Assembly (NCBI RefSeq): GCF_018860345.1
Contig: NZ_JAHKPJ010000011.1
Coordinates: 271,120 to 335,119 of the forward strand
Length of the DNA: 64,000 nt
From: Psychrosphaera sp. F3M07
Lineage (GTDB): Bacteria; Pseudomonadota; Gammaproteobacteria; Enterobacterales; Alteromonadaceae
Direction: 5' to 3'
Shown one piece after another: positions 37,758-47,968 of this stretch (positions within the stretch are counted from its first letter, which is position 1; each line of letters opens with the position of its first letter). The notes under the pieces are model-generated. The model saw only the letters and a list, made by a program, of their open reading frames with translations, ran no database searches and had not been told where the DNA came from. The translations under genes and the position numbers were made by a program.

Positions 37758-40514
37758 CTAATTGATTGCGTAACTGAAAGACAAAGTCGCAGAGCGTCCC
37801 ATTGGGCTTTGCAAGTGAGACCAGAAATATGGCCATCTTGGATTTGTATTGTCCGTCGTTGGCATTTCGTTAGTGATATTGTTAAGTCCCAATCTCACAT
37901 TTAAACGAGCCGAGAAGGTGTAACCTACCGTTGCGTTTAATGAATAATAAGGGGCTAACTCTTTAGAACCGATATAGTTGTCAACTGCACTTTGACGGCT
38001 TAAGAACATAGATGCATTAACCGCTTGGAAACCCGTTAAAGCATTTGAGTAAGCGACATAAATGCTAGAGCGATTTTTAGGCGTTGATAACCCCGTGCGT
38101 CCACCACGCAAACTGATAACGTCATCATCCGCAAATTTTTTCCAATCGTACTCTAATGTTACTGAATGATTTAAACCGGCTTGGAAACGACCTAAGGCCT
38201 CTGATTCCCACATAGTTTGTACTCGTAAATCTATCCCCTCAAGTTCTACGTATTCTTGATTTTGAGGTTTAATAAACACTTGAACAATTTCGTTGGTTAC
38301 AGGGTCTCGTACCACACGCTCATTTACATCATTACAATAACTACCTGTTGCATTACGTTCGCCGTTGGCACATTGCCATTCACCAACATATAAGTCATAT
38401 GCACTTTCAGTGGTAACCATGTCATTTAGACGGATCTTCCACCAATCTAATGACATATTGACATTAGACATAGGCGTGAAAATAATACCTAAACTACGCT
38501 CAGTACCTTTTTCTTCTTCTAACTCAGTTGAACCAGTTCGAGTACTTAACACTGTAGTTTGTGGACAACTACCCACAAAGTTTTCACCGTCATAACAACC
38601 TGGCGATAATAAGTCGATAGCTGTTGCAAAACCGGTAGACTCACCGTAGATATTGAACATATCTGGGGCACGGAAAGTTTCAGATGTACCACCACGCAAT
38701 TTAATTGCATCCGTTATGTTGTACATGAATTTTAATTGCGAAGTGACACGAGAGTCGACAGAACTGGCATCATCGTACTGGTCAAAACGTGTTGCAAACG
38801 TAATTTCTAAGTTTTGCGTTGCTGGTATACGGTATTCCATACCAAATGCGGTACGCGTCCTTTCGCCATCTGCTTGTACCGCGCCTAAATTCATCCAGCC
38901 TTCACCAGTTGTATTTAATGAACGAGCATCTGGGTTTATTTCGGTTGTCGATTTATTCCAATCAACAACAAACGCAGCTTGTACTGGGTTATATAAGAAA
39001 CCAAAGTCAGACAACGTTCCTGTTATTTTAGCTTGGAATGCATGTGCCGTTGAACCAGCGTCTGTTAATGCTCTGCCAACCAAAGTATCACGGTCACCTG
39101 TTGCATCACGGAAAAGGTTATTAACCAATTGATCTTCAAAGAAGTTATTATCCACACGATAAGTACTTTCAGATACATACTCTAACTCTTCGACACCATC
39201 AAAGATCCAATTAGTGACTTCTTCTTCTTTTAAAGCGTCATACTCTTGTTTATAACTAAACTCAGATGCAGAATAAGAGACATCCCAGTACCAAGTGTTG
39301 CTGTCAATAACAAATTCACCTTCAACACCCGCCACAGCAGTCCACATATTTGATGAGTAATCTGCTTGTGCGTAACCAAGATCTGAGGCAAAAGAACGAC
39401 GTCCTGACAATACTCGATCACTACGTTCGCCATATACAAGGCCATTCCAGCTAAATGAAGGATTGTAATTTGTAACATTTCGCTGTGTCGCCATCACAGT
39501 TACGAAACCTAAAATGTCATTAGTAATATTATAACGACCATCTATGAAGGTAGATAATTGTTCACTGTCTGCTGACATAGCTATGCCATTTGAAGCGTCT
39601 AAATTACAAACTGTGTGCCCATCTTCTCCAGCATCTTCATGTGTAATTAAGCCGTTATCCTCACAACTATAACCTTCAGGCGATGCATAAGGCATTTCAG
39701 ATGTTTGATTGGCATAATATTTAGCGGCTGAAATGCCAGTAGTCACAAAACGTCGATCTTGCATAAATTCAATTTCATCAGCACTAACTGCTGTTGCCAT
39801 GCGGGCTTCAACCCCCAAGGTCACTGAGCCTTTATCGAATGCAGTACCCGTTACGAATGATAAACGACCCGTTTCACCGTATCCGTCTTCATACCCACCA
39901 AAGTAACCACTTAAAAGCGTTTGTTCCATATCTCGTTTCGTGATGATGTTTACCACACCACCCACTGCGTCAGAACCATAAATCGCGGAAGCACCTGCAC
40001 TTAGGTATTCAACACGAGCAACCGCAGAGTTAGGGATAGTCCCCATATCTACACCGTTTTGCTCACCACCAAATGGAATTGGATAATCAGCAATACGTCG
40101 ACCGTTTATTAATACAAGCGTACGACCTGTACCTAACCCACGAAAGTTAGCTTCTTGAGCACCAACGGTAAAACCAGATAACAAGTTACCTGAATCACCT
40201 TCTGAATAACCTGAGTTTTCTGCTAATGACTCGATTACATCTGCAATGGTTAACAAACCTTTGGCTTTCATCTCTTCTTCATCAATGATAGTCATCGGTT
40301 CCGCACTATCGTATCCCTGACGTGGAATAAATGAACCTGTGATGACAAAGCGTTCAACTTCTTCTTTTTCGACTTTTTGCTCTTTTTTCTCTTTTTTAGC
40401 AACTTCTACTTCTTGCTCTGTCGCTTTTTTATCATCAGCAAATATAGGTGTGCTAATGACACTGCCTAATAACGCTAAGGTTACTAGGTTTGAAATTTTC
40501 TTTTTATTAAACAT
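37758..40514 (-). CDS. TonB-dependent outer-membrane receptor
   Basis: The product has 918 residues with a signal peptide (ending PIFA) and an unusual Lys/Glu-rich linker (about 30-52). A TonB-box-like VERFVITGS follows, then a plug domain (about 60-195; TIADVIESLAENSGYSEG, RVEYLSAGASAIYGSDAVGGVVNI) and a 22-strand-type barrel ending TLSFSYAIN. This type of receptor often carries peptides or oligosaccharides. The neighbouring S9 peptidase and TonB-like gene point to peptides. There is only 64 bp between it and the autotransporter upstream, with no visible promoter. AGGAA precedes the ATG. Confidence 0.92.
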   Translation of the reverse strand: MFNKKKISNLVTLALLGSVISTPIFADDKKATEQEVEVAKKEKKEQKVEKEEVERFVITGSFIPRQGYDSAEPMTIIDEEEMKAKGLLTIADVIESLAENSGYSEGDSGNLLSGFTVGAQEANFRGLGTGRTLVLINGRRIADYPIPFGGEQNGVDMGTIPNSAVARVEYLSAGASAIYGSDAVGGVVNIITKRDMEQTLLSGYFGGYEDGYGETGRLSFVTGTAFDKGSVTLGVEARMATAVSADEIEFMQDRRFVTTGISAAKYYANQTSEMPYASPEGYSCEDNGLITHEDAGEDGHTVCNLDASNGIAMSADSEQLSTFIDGRYNITNDILGFVTVMATQRNVTNYNPSFSWNGLVYGERSDRVLSGRRSFASDLGYAQADYSSNMWTAVAGVEGEFVIDSNTWYWDVSYSASEFSYKQEYDALKEEEVTNWIFDGVEELEYVSESTYRVDNNFFEDQLVNNLFRDATGDRDTLVGRALTDAGSTAHAFQAKITGTLSDFGFLYNPVQAAFVVDWNKSTTEINPDARSLNTTGEGWMNLGAVQADGERTRTAFGMEYRIPATQNLEITFATRFDQYDDASSVDSRVTSQLKFMYNITDAIKLRGGTSETFRAPDMFNIYGESTGFATAIDLLSPGCYDGENFVGSCPQTTVLSTRTGSTELEEEKGTERSLGIIFTPMSNVNMSLDWWKIRLNDMVTTESAYDLYVGEWQCANGERNATGSYCNDVNERVVRDPVTNEIVQVFIKPQNQEYVELEGIDLRVQTMWESEALGRFQAGLNHSVTLEYDWKKFADDDVISLRGGRTGLSTPKNRSSIYVAYSNALTGFQAVNASMFLSRQSAVDNYIGSKELAPYYSLNATVGYTFSARLNVRLGLNNITNEMPTTDNTNPRWPYFWSHLQSPMGRSATLSFSYAIN

Positions 40515-40548
40515 AGTTAAATTCCTAAAGGCTTAAACGTTAGATTTA

Positions 40549-40568
40549 GCCGGAGGTTATCCTCCGGC
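40549..40568 (-). terminator. GC-rich hairpin between the autotransporter and TonB-receptor genes, lacking a T-run
   Basis: GCCGGAGG and CCTCCGGC form a perfect 8-bp stem around a 4-nt loop. On the minus strand it is followed by TAAATCTAACG, so it is a poor terminator. It may only attenuate transcription or stabilise the 3' end of the autotransporter message, leaving read-through into the receptor. Confidence 0.6.
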
Positions 40569-40578
40569 AAACAATGGG

Positions 40579-43500
40579 TTACCAGGCATACCCAACAGAA
40601 AAATGAATCGAGAGACCATTTTTGTTGGTATCACCATCATGGAAACCTGCACTTGCATCTATCGCCCAAGCTTTATATGTGCTGTTGACACCCGTTTGAA
40701 TTCGATATCCTGCGCCAGTTAAGTCACTTAAGAAGCTGACATCATTTGAAACCAAATTGTTTTCAGCTTGAGTATCTACATAATCAAGGTTCACAAATGG
40801 GATCACTTCGCCTGTTGACAAGGTATAAGTTTTATTGACTTTAATACCTGCGCGAACTTGTGTGTTTGCACCGTTATCAAATTCATAGTGGTAAACACCA
40901 GATTGAACGCCATCAACGTCTACTTGAACTGAAGATATTTGTAATTGAGGAACCCAATTAAAACCAAACATGTCCAACTGATAACCGGCTTCTATTGAAG
41001 CACCAATAGCAGAACCTTTTGTTGTTGCAGAAGAGCTTGCATTGCGGATTTGACCTTCAAAGTCTGTGAATTGGATGCCACCATCAATATAAGCACCATA
41101 AGCTTGGTAGTTAGCAGTTATCGCGACGCCGTCCATATCAATTGATGTTGAGGCTTGTTGGATTTTCTGAGATGATTCAGAGGTCGATTGATTAACGAAA
41201 GCAGACACACCCCAATCATTTTGTTGGTAATGAATACCAGCGTTGATACCTGAAATACGTTGCGCAAATGATAAGTCTTGCTCTGCAATCTCACCATTTA
41301 AGCCTACATCAGAGTCGGTGTGGAAGCTATTTACGAACCCTTCAAACCCTTGTTGTTTGATATTGTCCTTGGCATATTCAAGATTTTGTTGCCATGCATT
41401 AGCTACGATATGAGGTACTGAACTTGCAGCGGTCCCCATTTGAGATAGACCATAAACCAATTCAATAACTTGTTGGCCATCGCTATTTTCAACCATTTCT
41501 GCTTTAACAACCGTGTCGGCAAAGTTACCTTTAATACCGGCAAAACGAATACCGTCTAAATTGTGCTCGCCTTTGGCTGTTATAAGTGCTTTATCCGCTT
41601 CATCATCTGATAATAAGATATGAGATTGAGCACCTTTGAATTGCGCTGCAGGAGCTAATGCTACATTTAGTTTTGCATCAACCATGTCTCCAGCTTGATT
41701 ATATATCTCTGCAACTTTTAAATCCCCACCAATAATAATTTGGTCGGTCGTTGTTGTGCTAGTTTCTAACACAACTAAGCCAGTATTCGTGCCATTGGTA
41801 ATAAAGTTAACATCACCATCTATGGTTAAGGTATCACCGGCTTGTTCGTTAACACTTGAAACTGTTGCATAGTTAATGGTTTGAGAGTAATTGTTAACAA
41901 CACCATCAACACCAACTAAAATTGAACTGTCGCCAGAGAAAACGATATCTCCAAAGGTGTTACGGAATTCATTTTGACCGCCACCTAAATCGATACTTTG
42001 ATCAGTTAAAGTAATTTTACCAGCTCTAGAAAGAGCATCATCTGGACGATTATAGAAGAAGTCATCACCATCACCCGTTGTTACGTTTCCGGTTAAATCG
42101 CCTTCATTATAAACATTAACATTGGCATCTCCAGTAACTAATAACGCTTGATTAGCGTCAATTGTCCCTAGGTTATATACATTGACAGTTGAGTGTTCAC
42201 CTTCTGCAAAAACAACGTTTTTGTTATCAACGTTGACATGTATAGCAGTATCAGCAGTAATACTACCTTCATTAGCAACAACCGCTACCGCTACCGCAGC
42301 TTCCTGAGTTACATCTTCATATGCTTGTACAAGTACTGGTTCACCGTCAAGACCTACTAATGTAAATCCATTAGCGTCTTTAAGCTCTTCCATAATAGGT
42401 TGTAACATAGGCGTAGTTACAAAATTACCGTTAGCATCTTGAACTGTCGTATATACAGTGTTGCCCGCTTCATCTTTTACTTCTTCGAAAGCAAGTCGAG
42501 AGTTTAATCCTGCTTCTCTCGCAATCACCGAAACATCTATTGCAGTATCAGCTTCAATCATGCCTTTATTTACTGATACTACTTGGTTTACATCTTCAAT
42601 TAAGATACCAGTGTTAGCAGTAATAGAACCCGTATTTTGAACAGTTGATACCACGCTTTGTGTAGCATAAGAGAATTCGCGGCCATTAAAATCTGTTATC
42701 GTCGCATTTTCAGTTGGTTCTCCTAAAACATGGATACCAACATCAGCAGTGATTTTGCCACCATTAGTTGCACTAGCAACGCCATTTCGACCTACAGAGA
42801 TTACTGGATCTTTGACTACATAATATAGGTAATATTGTTCTCGGCCTTCGTCCGTTAAAATAGCATTACCGGCATCATCTACTAACTTTTCGGTATAATA
42901 AGCCGTTTGCCCTTCATCAATATTAATGTCTAGGCCGCCATTTTCTTCAGCTACAAGTATTTTCTTCGAACCATCTGCATTAGTCGCGTGATACCACGCA
43001 TAACCATACTTACCATCTTCCTCAGACTCTACTTTACGTGGAGATAAACTCACAAAGTTAGTTTGAGAACCGGCTGTGGCTAGTATTCCTGTTGAGTTTT
43101 CACCTGCGGTGATTACACCTTGGTTATTACTTTGACTTAAAATACCGCCAGTTTTGATGCCAATAGAGTCATTGCCAGTCGATAATGTGCCATAGTTAAC
43201 TGAAGTAGATACCGCGCCAAAAGTATTCATACCTAAGCTATCATCGCCTGTGATAATTGTACCTACGTTTACGCCGTAACCTTGGTAGAAACCGTTAGTG
43301 TTGATACCAATTGAGTTGTTGCCCGTTTCAATACCCGCAATTTGAGATTGGACCGATATTGCGAAAAAGGCATTGTTATCAATACCTATTGCAGTATCAC
43401 CAGTTTCGATATCACCAGAGTTATTTATAAAACCGATTTCAGAACGCCCACCTGGTAAAAATCCGCCTATACGTATCGCTGAACTGCGTTCGAGATCGTC

Positions 43501-46302
43501 AACACCGTTACGCTTAAACTCTCCACCTGATATCGTAATATCGCCATTATTAACTACACTGATACGATAACCAGCGCCATAAATACCGATTGAGTTATCA
43601 CCAGTCGTTACATCGCCATTGTTTACAACGCCAACATGGTAATTATGACCAAAGTTTTCATCCGTTAATCCCGAGTTCGTACGCGCATTAGAAGCCACAA
43701 TTCCGTATGAAGTATGGCCTGTTTCAACACTGCCATTATTAATGACAGAGTTGTAAGCATTAAAACCACCAGCGACGACAGAGCGGATACCAGTGGACTT
43801 ACGCGTATTTTCAACGGTTCTGTTTTCATCGACCTCTAACGTATTACCATTACCTACAGTGATTGAACCATCGTTAACAATGTTATTAGAACCATTCCAG
43901 TTGTTGGCCAATAAACCATGTGATAAATCACCAGATACGATAATGCCAGATTCTGAGTTAGTTACATTTTGAGTGGCTGCACCTTCCATACTCCAGTTGT
44001 TGGCTGCAACACCGACTGAATATTGCCATCTTGCGCTGTAATTTTCTGGCATATTGCCATGAATACCATCACCCACTTTGACGTAACCATTATTGGTTAC
44101 ATTTAACTCTCCCACAAATGAAGAAGCTGTAATACCAGTTGATAAGTCCGATAAAATAATATTGCCATCATTGATGACATTGGTTTCATACAAAACAACG
44201 TCTTCAACACCTTCCACATCAGTTCTACCGTATTGGGCAAACTTAGTGGCAGTGTTATATAAATTAGCGTTAAGTGAAGAAACTCTCATCCCGATGGTTT
44301 GAACTGGAACCGCGACTAGCGCTCCATTTTCATTGTATTGCATTAATTCTAGTGGCTCTTCAGTTAACGTAATATCGCCTGAATTAATAACATTGGTATT
44401 GCCCGTATCCAATCCAGCATAAGCTTCTTTATTCGCATCAATAACAGCAACATTTGCTTGTTCTAAACCGCTGGTTGAAGCCAATGGATTGGTACTGACA
44501 TTAATAGCAACTGCGCCAACTCCAGTAAGTGTGATTTCTGAGTTATTTATTACTTCTGTTTCACCTACACCGCGTGCACTAATACCAATTGATACACCAC
44601 CAACTAAAATATCACCTGTATTCGTAATAGATTTTGCACCGTCTGATTTTACATATATACCAGCCCCAGATAAGGTATTACTTAAATCAATAGTACCTGA
44701 GTTATCAATAACGACATCACCCTTGTCACCAATATAATCTTTAACTTTGATATCTGTGTATTTAGTAAATTCGCTATACACATATTCACATTCAACTGGT
44801 TGAGTTAATGTACATACTTCAGTTTTAGTTGGGTCATTAGGATCGCCAACGTTAGTTTCACTTAACGTTTCTCGGCTGTAGCTAACGCTTGAGGTCATAT
44901 CAACTGCAATGCCAAAACCACCCACACCTTCAGCTATATTTATATCACCACTATTGTTAACAACCGCTGACTCGCCGGATGGGTTTTGTACGAATATACC
45001 CGCACTTGCTTGTCCAATAGATATAGTACCTGAGTTTGTAACCACAACTTCATTTGTACCAGCATCGGCATTGATAATTTCAACATCATCAAAACGATTA
45101 TAAGTATGAATGTTTTGCTCTGGAACATAACTAACTTCACCAGCAACACCTACTTGTTCTACATTGCTGTAACCTGCATCATAAAGATAATCATAAGTCG
45201 TTAATACCTCAGTTTGCACGGCCGTGTTAACAACGATGCCATTACTTCTTTCGCCAACTTCAATGTCACCCGAATTGGTAATATTGACATCACCTGATAC
45301 CGAATTAAGTTCAAATGCAGAGGCTGTGTTGCCCGCTATCACATTGCCTGTATTAGTGACATCAATCAGTCCTGAGTTCGTGCTTGCATGGATACCTTTA
45401 GCATATACATCTAAAACTTTTATACCGCTATAAGAATGAACACGATTGAATTCACCAACAACCATATAATCATTGACACCATCACCATCGATATCAATTC
45501 TAGCCCCTTCAACGTTCCCTTCTGCTTGAATTAAATCATTAAAGTAGGCAATTGAATGACCTGAACCAACCTCAATAGTACCGTCATTAACAATTGTAAT
45601 ATCACCAGCATCTGTATTAGCATCAACACCTATTGCATCAATGGCCGTTAAATCGCCCGCTTGTGCAACAATAATTTCAACAGTATGTTGCCCCCCCAAA
45701 CTTCCGCGATTTTCGCGTTCAATGACATTGGCTAAACTTTCTTCTGAAATAGAAAAATTTTCATTATTTGTCATATATTCTGCAAGTTCACCAATTTTCA
45801 CAGGGCCATCTGTAAACTCAATTACATCACCTGTTTTGTGGCCATTTTCATCAAGCGCTTGCACACCTGTATAAATATTGCCTGATGTGAACTGCTTAGG
45901 GTTTTCCCCATAGAAGTCAATCATCATATGGTTGGAATAACCTGAATTTAAATAAACTTTAGTATGTTCTTCTTCGCCTTCTACGCGAGCATCGCCAGCA
46001 TTTAACGTTTCATTACTACCGATAGTAATGGAAATAGCATCATCTTCAGACTCTGATGACGCCTGTTCTTCAGCCTGACTAACCTTAGTTAAATCAGCTA
46101 CCGTTTCTTCAGTTGCATTTTCTTGTGTTTGATTATGGGCTGCAGCAACCACCGTTGCTGTTTCTTTTGCTGGAGCATTTTCAGCGAGTGTAGTTGGTGT
46201 AAAGCCAGCCGCAGCAGTAACCGCTGCGGAGGTAAATATCGCTTTACGAATAGCAATGGCTAAGTGCCCTTGCTTCGCTGGCAAGACTTTATTAGATGGC
46301 AT
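40579..46302 (-). CDS. Giant autotransporter with a C-terminal beta-barrel
   Basis: I start at ATG 46302 (1907 residues), because AGAGGA is 8 nt upstream; a GTG two codons earlier is too close. A long signal region (to about 40) precedes an acidic segment. Residues of about 150-1400 contain tens of beta-helix repeats of the type VTNSGDIxxGxxSxGI. Some are interrupted by long insertions that hold Cys-containing loops (CTLTQPVECEYV). The last 280 residues are an autotransporter barrel ending HFSVGYAW, with the required terminal aromatic residue. No protease triad is seen, so it is likely an adhesin. It heads a probable read-through unit with the receptor and S9 genes. Confidence 0.88.
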   Translation of the reverse strand: MPSNKVLPAKQGHLAIAIRKAIFTSAAVTAAAGFTPTTLAENAPAKETATVVAAAHNQTQENATEETVADLTKVSQAEEQASSESEDDAISITIGSNETLNAGDARVEGEEEHTKVYLNSGYSNHMMIDFYGENPKQFTSGNIYTGVQALDENGHKTGDVIEFTDGPVKIGELAEYMTNNENFSISEESLANVIERENRGSLGGQHTVEIIVAQAGDLTAIDAIGVDANTDAGDITIVNDGTIEVGSGHSIAYFNDLIQAEGNVEGARIDIDGDGVNDYMVVGEFNRVHSYSGIKVLDVYAKGIHASTNSGLIDVTNTGNVIAGNTASAFELNSVSGDVNITNSGDIEVGERSNGIVVNTAVQTEVLTTYDYLYDAGYSNVEQVGVAGEVSYVPEQNIHTYNRFDDVEIINADAGTNEVVVTNSGTISIGQASAGIFVQNPSGESAVVNNSGDINIAEGVGGFGIAVDMTSSVSYSRETLSETNVGDPNDPTKTEVCTLTQPVECEYVYSEFTKYTDIKVKDYIGDKGDVVIDNSGTIDLSNTLSGAGIYVKSDGAKSITNTGDILVGGVSIGISARGVGETEVINNSEITLTGVGAVAINVSTNPLASTSGLEQANVAVIDANKEAYAGLDTGNTNVINSGDITLTEEPLELMQYNENGALVAVPVQTIGMRVSSLNANLYNTATKFAQYGRTDVEGVEDVVLYETNVINDGNIILSDLSTGITASSFVGELNVTNNGYVKVGDGIHGNMPENYSARWQYSVGVAANNWSMEGAATQNVTNSESGIIVSGDLSHGLLANNWNGSNNIVNDGSITVGNGNTLEVDENRTVENTRKSTGIRSVVAGGFNAYNSVINNGSVETGHTSYGIVASNARTNSGLTDENFGHNYHVGVVNNGDVTTGDNSIGIYGAGYRISVVNNGDITISGGEFKRNGVDDLERSSAIRIGGFLPGGRSEIGFINNSGDIETGDTAIGIDNNAFFAISVQSQIAGIETGNNSIGINTNGFYQGYGVNVGTIITGDDSLGMNTFGAVSTSVNYGTLSTGNDSIGIKTGGILSQSNNQGVITAGENSTGILATAGSQTNFVSLSPRKVESEEDGKYGYAWYHATNADGSKKILVAEENGGLDINIDEGQTAYYTEKLVDDAGNAILTDEGREQYYLYYVVKDPVISVGRNGVASATNGGKITADVGIHVLGEPTENATITDFNGREFSYATQSVVSTVQNTGSITANTGILIEDVNQVVSVNKGMIEADTAIDVSVIAREAGLNSRLAFEEVKDEAGNTVYTTVQDANGNFVTTPMLQPIMEELKDANGFTLVGLDGEPVLVQAYEDVTQEAAVAVAVVANEGSITADTAIHVNVDNKNVVFAEGEHSTVNVYNLGTIDANQALLVTGDANVNVYNEGDLTGNVTTGDGDDFFYNRPDDALSRAGKITLTDQSIDLGGGQNEFRNTFGDIVFSGDSSILVGVDGVVNNYSQTINYATVSSVNEQAGDTLTIDGDVNFITNGTNTGLVVLETSTTTTDQIIIGGDLKVAEIYNQAGDMVDAKLNVALAPAAQFKGAQSHILLSDDEADKALITAKGEHNLDGIRFAGIKGNFADTVVKAEMVENSDGQQVIELVYGLSQMGTAASSVPHIVANAWQQNLEYAKDNIKQQGFEGFVNSFHTDSDVGLNGEIAEQDLSFAQRISGINAGIHYQQNDWGVSAFVNQSTSESSQKIQQASTSIDMDGVAITANYQAYGAYIDGGIQFTDFEGQIRNASSSATTKGSAIGASIEAGYQLDMFGFNWVPQLQISSVQVDVDGVQSGVYHYEFDNGANTQVRAGIKVNKTYTLSTGEVIPFVNLDYVDTQAENNLVSNDVSFLSDLTGAGYRIQTGVNSTYKAWAIDASAGFHDGDTNKNGLSIHFSVGYAW

Positions 46303-46417
46303 GTTCACATTCCTCTGATTATTTTTATTGCCTTTTGAGGGAGATCAAAAGGGGCAGCAATATAATTTGCATGGCGACATAACATCACAAAGATGGCTAA
46401 TGGATAAGTGAAATAAA

Positions 46418-46432
46418 GTAGCGATTTGTACA
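46418..46432 (-). promoter_or_regulatory. Conserved site C (GTACAAAnnGCTAC)
   Basis: The minus strand reads GTACAAATCGCTAC, identical to site A. It lies 116 bp upstream of the autotransporter ATG. Confidence 0.6.
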
Positions 46433-46497
46433 ATTCAACTTCGGGCGATAGCCTTACTCTGTATGGGATTGACTCATTTGACGGCAAGTATTTTTAT

Positions 46498-46512
46498 GTA
46501 GCAGTTTGTACG
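46498..46512 (-). promoter_or_regulatory. Conserved site D (GTACAAAnnGCTAC)
   Basis: The minus strand reads GTACAAACTGCTAC. It is followed 8-9 nt later by ATACTTG, as is site A. It is 75 bp upstream of the MipA start and 196 bp upstream of the autotransporter, so it could serve either. Confidence 0.55.
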
Positions 46513-46586
46513 GTTTTGTCATTACGCATTGTTTTAATTTTCGAATTAATCATATAATCCAAACAGATTTAATGAAGGAGTGTTTC

Positions 46587-47546
46587 TTGTACCATTTATT
46601 AATTATTTTACTCTTATTGTCTCCGGTTGCGTCAGCTAGCCTGCACGATAGATTTTCAGATCGAGATAAACCAACTGAGCCAAAGCCTGTTTCTCAAGTT
46701 GAGATACCAACACTGCCTACTGACAATGATAATAATATTGAAGTTGGTCTGTTTGGGGTGCTTGAAAGCCCGTTGTATAAAACAGTCATTGAACCTGATT
46801 ACAAAAATATTAATACTGGTGAATTCCAATTCAGATTATCTGTAGGTTACGGTCAAGTCACTAACCCCCTTTGGGCTAGGGATGATATCAGTGCCTATGT
46901 TTTGCCAGAGTTCAGTTATTATTCTGATAAATTTTATATTGAAAACTTTGTCTTAGGTTATAGCTTATTTGAGAGCCAGGATTTGATATTAGATGTATAT
47001 GGTTACATTAATACTGATGGTTACTTTTTTGAATTAGATGGTATTGAGAATTTAACCATAGCGTCAATTTTGGATCTTAGATATAACCCAAGACAACAGC
47101 AAACTCTTGTAGAGCGACACTTAAGTTACATGTCGGGTTTAAATGCAATGTACCGCATCAATAACTTTGATCTTCGCATGAGTTATGCAACGGACATTAG
47201 TGGAGTACATAACGGTCAAGAAACTATTTTTGAAATCAGTAAACTGTTTGTTTGGGAAAACCTGCACTTTAAAATAGCGGCAGATAAAACGCTCAAGTCG
47301 GATAAAATAAACCAATATTATTACCATAGCCATGCCGATGAGCCGCCTTTTGAAATAGATGAAAGTGATATAGGTGCAACCGACTCAAATAGTCTTGCTC
47401 TGCAATTTGGATATAAGTTCTCAGCACATTGGTCATTTAATGCCTTAGTTAAAAAAACATGGTTAGATGATAAATTAGAAAAATCAATTTTTGTTAAAGA
47501 ATTGGATTACTTGACCACGTTTGTCGGCATAGGATATCAATTTTAA
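46587..47546 (+). CDS. MipA/OmpV family outer-membrane protein
   Basis: I start at TTG 46587, because GAAGGAG lies exactly 6 nt upstream; ATG 46572 (MKECF) is the alternative and would add five residues. The product (about 319 residues) has a signal peptide ending SPVASA and an outer-membrane barrel ending VGIGYQF with a terminal Phe. The family is recognised by GQETIFEISKLF, KINQYYYHSHADE and the late barrel strands. MipA in E. coli interacts with the lytic transglycosylase MltA; other members are induced by antibiotics or osmolarity. The DUF3019 and two-component genes follow within 3 bp, in one operon. Confidence 0.82.
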   Translation: MYHLLIILLLLSPVASASLHDRFSDRDKPTEPKPVSQVEIPTLPTDNDNNIEVGLFGVLESPLYKTVIEPDYKNINTGEFQFRLSVGYGQVTNPLWARDDISAYVLPEFSYYSDKFYIENFVLGYSLFESQDLILDVYGYINTDGYFFELDGIENLTIASILDLRYNPRQQQTLVERHLSYMSGLNAMYRINNFDLRMSYATDISGVHNGQETIFEISKLFVWENLHFKIAADKTLKSDKINQYYYHSHADEPPFEIDESDIGATDSNSLALQFGYKFSAHWSFNALVKKTWLDDKLEKSIFVKELDYLTTFVGIGYQF

Positions 47547-47549
47547 CCT

Positions 47550-47966
47550 ATGCGCTTATTTATAATCATACTTACAATTTTACCGTTAATTTTTGCTAAT
47601 CATGCTGCTGCAGAGGCGTTACATCCAGTAACACAAAACTCGGCTAGAGAAAAAATACTCATCACGGTCCCTGATATTTGTATCAAAAATGAATCTGAAT
47701 CACATTGTTCGATTAAATTGAATGTGAAAGTACAGTTTCCGACTAAAACGAACTTCTGCTTAATTGCAAAAGAGATAGCGTTAAAAGAATGTTATTGGGA
47801 TCTCAAACTGCTTGAGCAAGTATTACATCTGAATGTTAGTAATAGTGTTTATTTTACCGTCACAAACCACGAAGAAGATGTGTTGGCAGCGCAGTTTTTT
47901 AATGTTGCTAATATTAAATCTAAACGCACTCGCCCTAGACGTAACTTAGGTTGGATTTTGTTTTAA
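47550..47966 (+). CDS. DUF3019 periplasmic protein
   Basis: This 138-residue protein has a signal peptide (MRLFIIILTILPLIFANHAAA) and a single DUF3019 domain: TVPDICIKNESESHCSIKL, FCLIAKEIALKECY, VTNHEEDVLAAQFF. Four cysteines in two pairs suggest disulfides. It ends with a basic tail (KSKRTRPRRN). DUF3019 genes commonly accompany a MipA-type barrel and an OmpR-type two-component system in marine gammaproteobacteria, so it may act as an accessory sensor, but this is inference. It starts 3 bp after the upstream stop. Confidence 0.82.
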   Translation: MRLFIIILTILPLIFANHAAAEALHPVTQNSAREKILITVPDICIKNESESHCSIKLNVKVQFPTKTNFCLIAKEIALKECYWDLKLLEQVLHLNVSNSVYFTVTNHEEDVLAAQFFNVANIKSKRTRPRRNLGWILF

Positions 47967-47968
47967 TT

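Larger units (their letters stand above)
46303..46586. promoter_or_regulatory. Divergent promoter region between the autotransporter and the MipA operon
   Basis: This 284-bp region holds two direct copies of the GTACAAAnnGCTAC site, 80 bp apart. It must contain the promoters of both giant autotransporter (minus) and MipA/DUF3019/two-component operon (plus). I cannot place -10 and -35 elements with confidence. A TTGCCG, about 17 bp, ATACAG pair downstream of site D is a weak minus-strand candidate. Confidence 0.55.

Noticed and set aside
40579..46302. Regular DNA repeats that could be mistaken for a tandem or CRISPR-like array
   Set aside because: The periodicity is protein-level (NSGDI-type beta-helix repeats) in one long open frame, with no constant repeat and spacer pattern.
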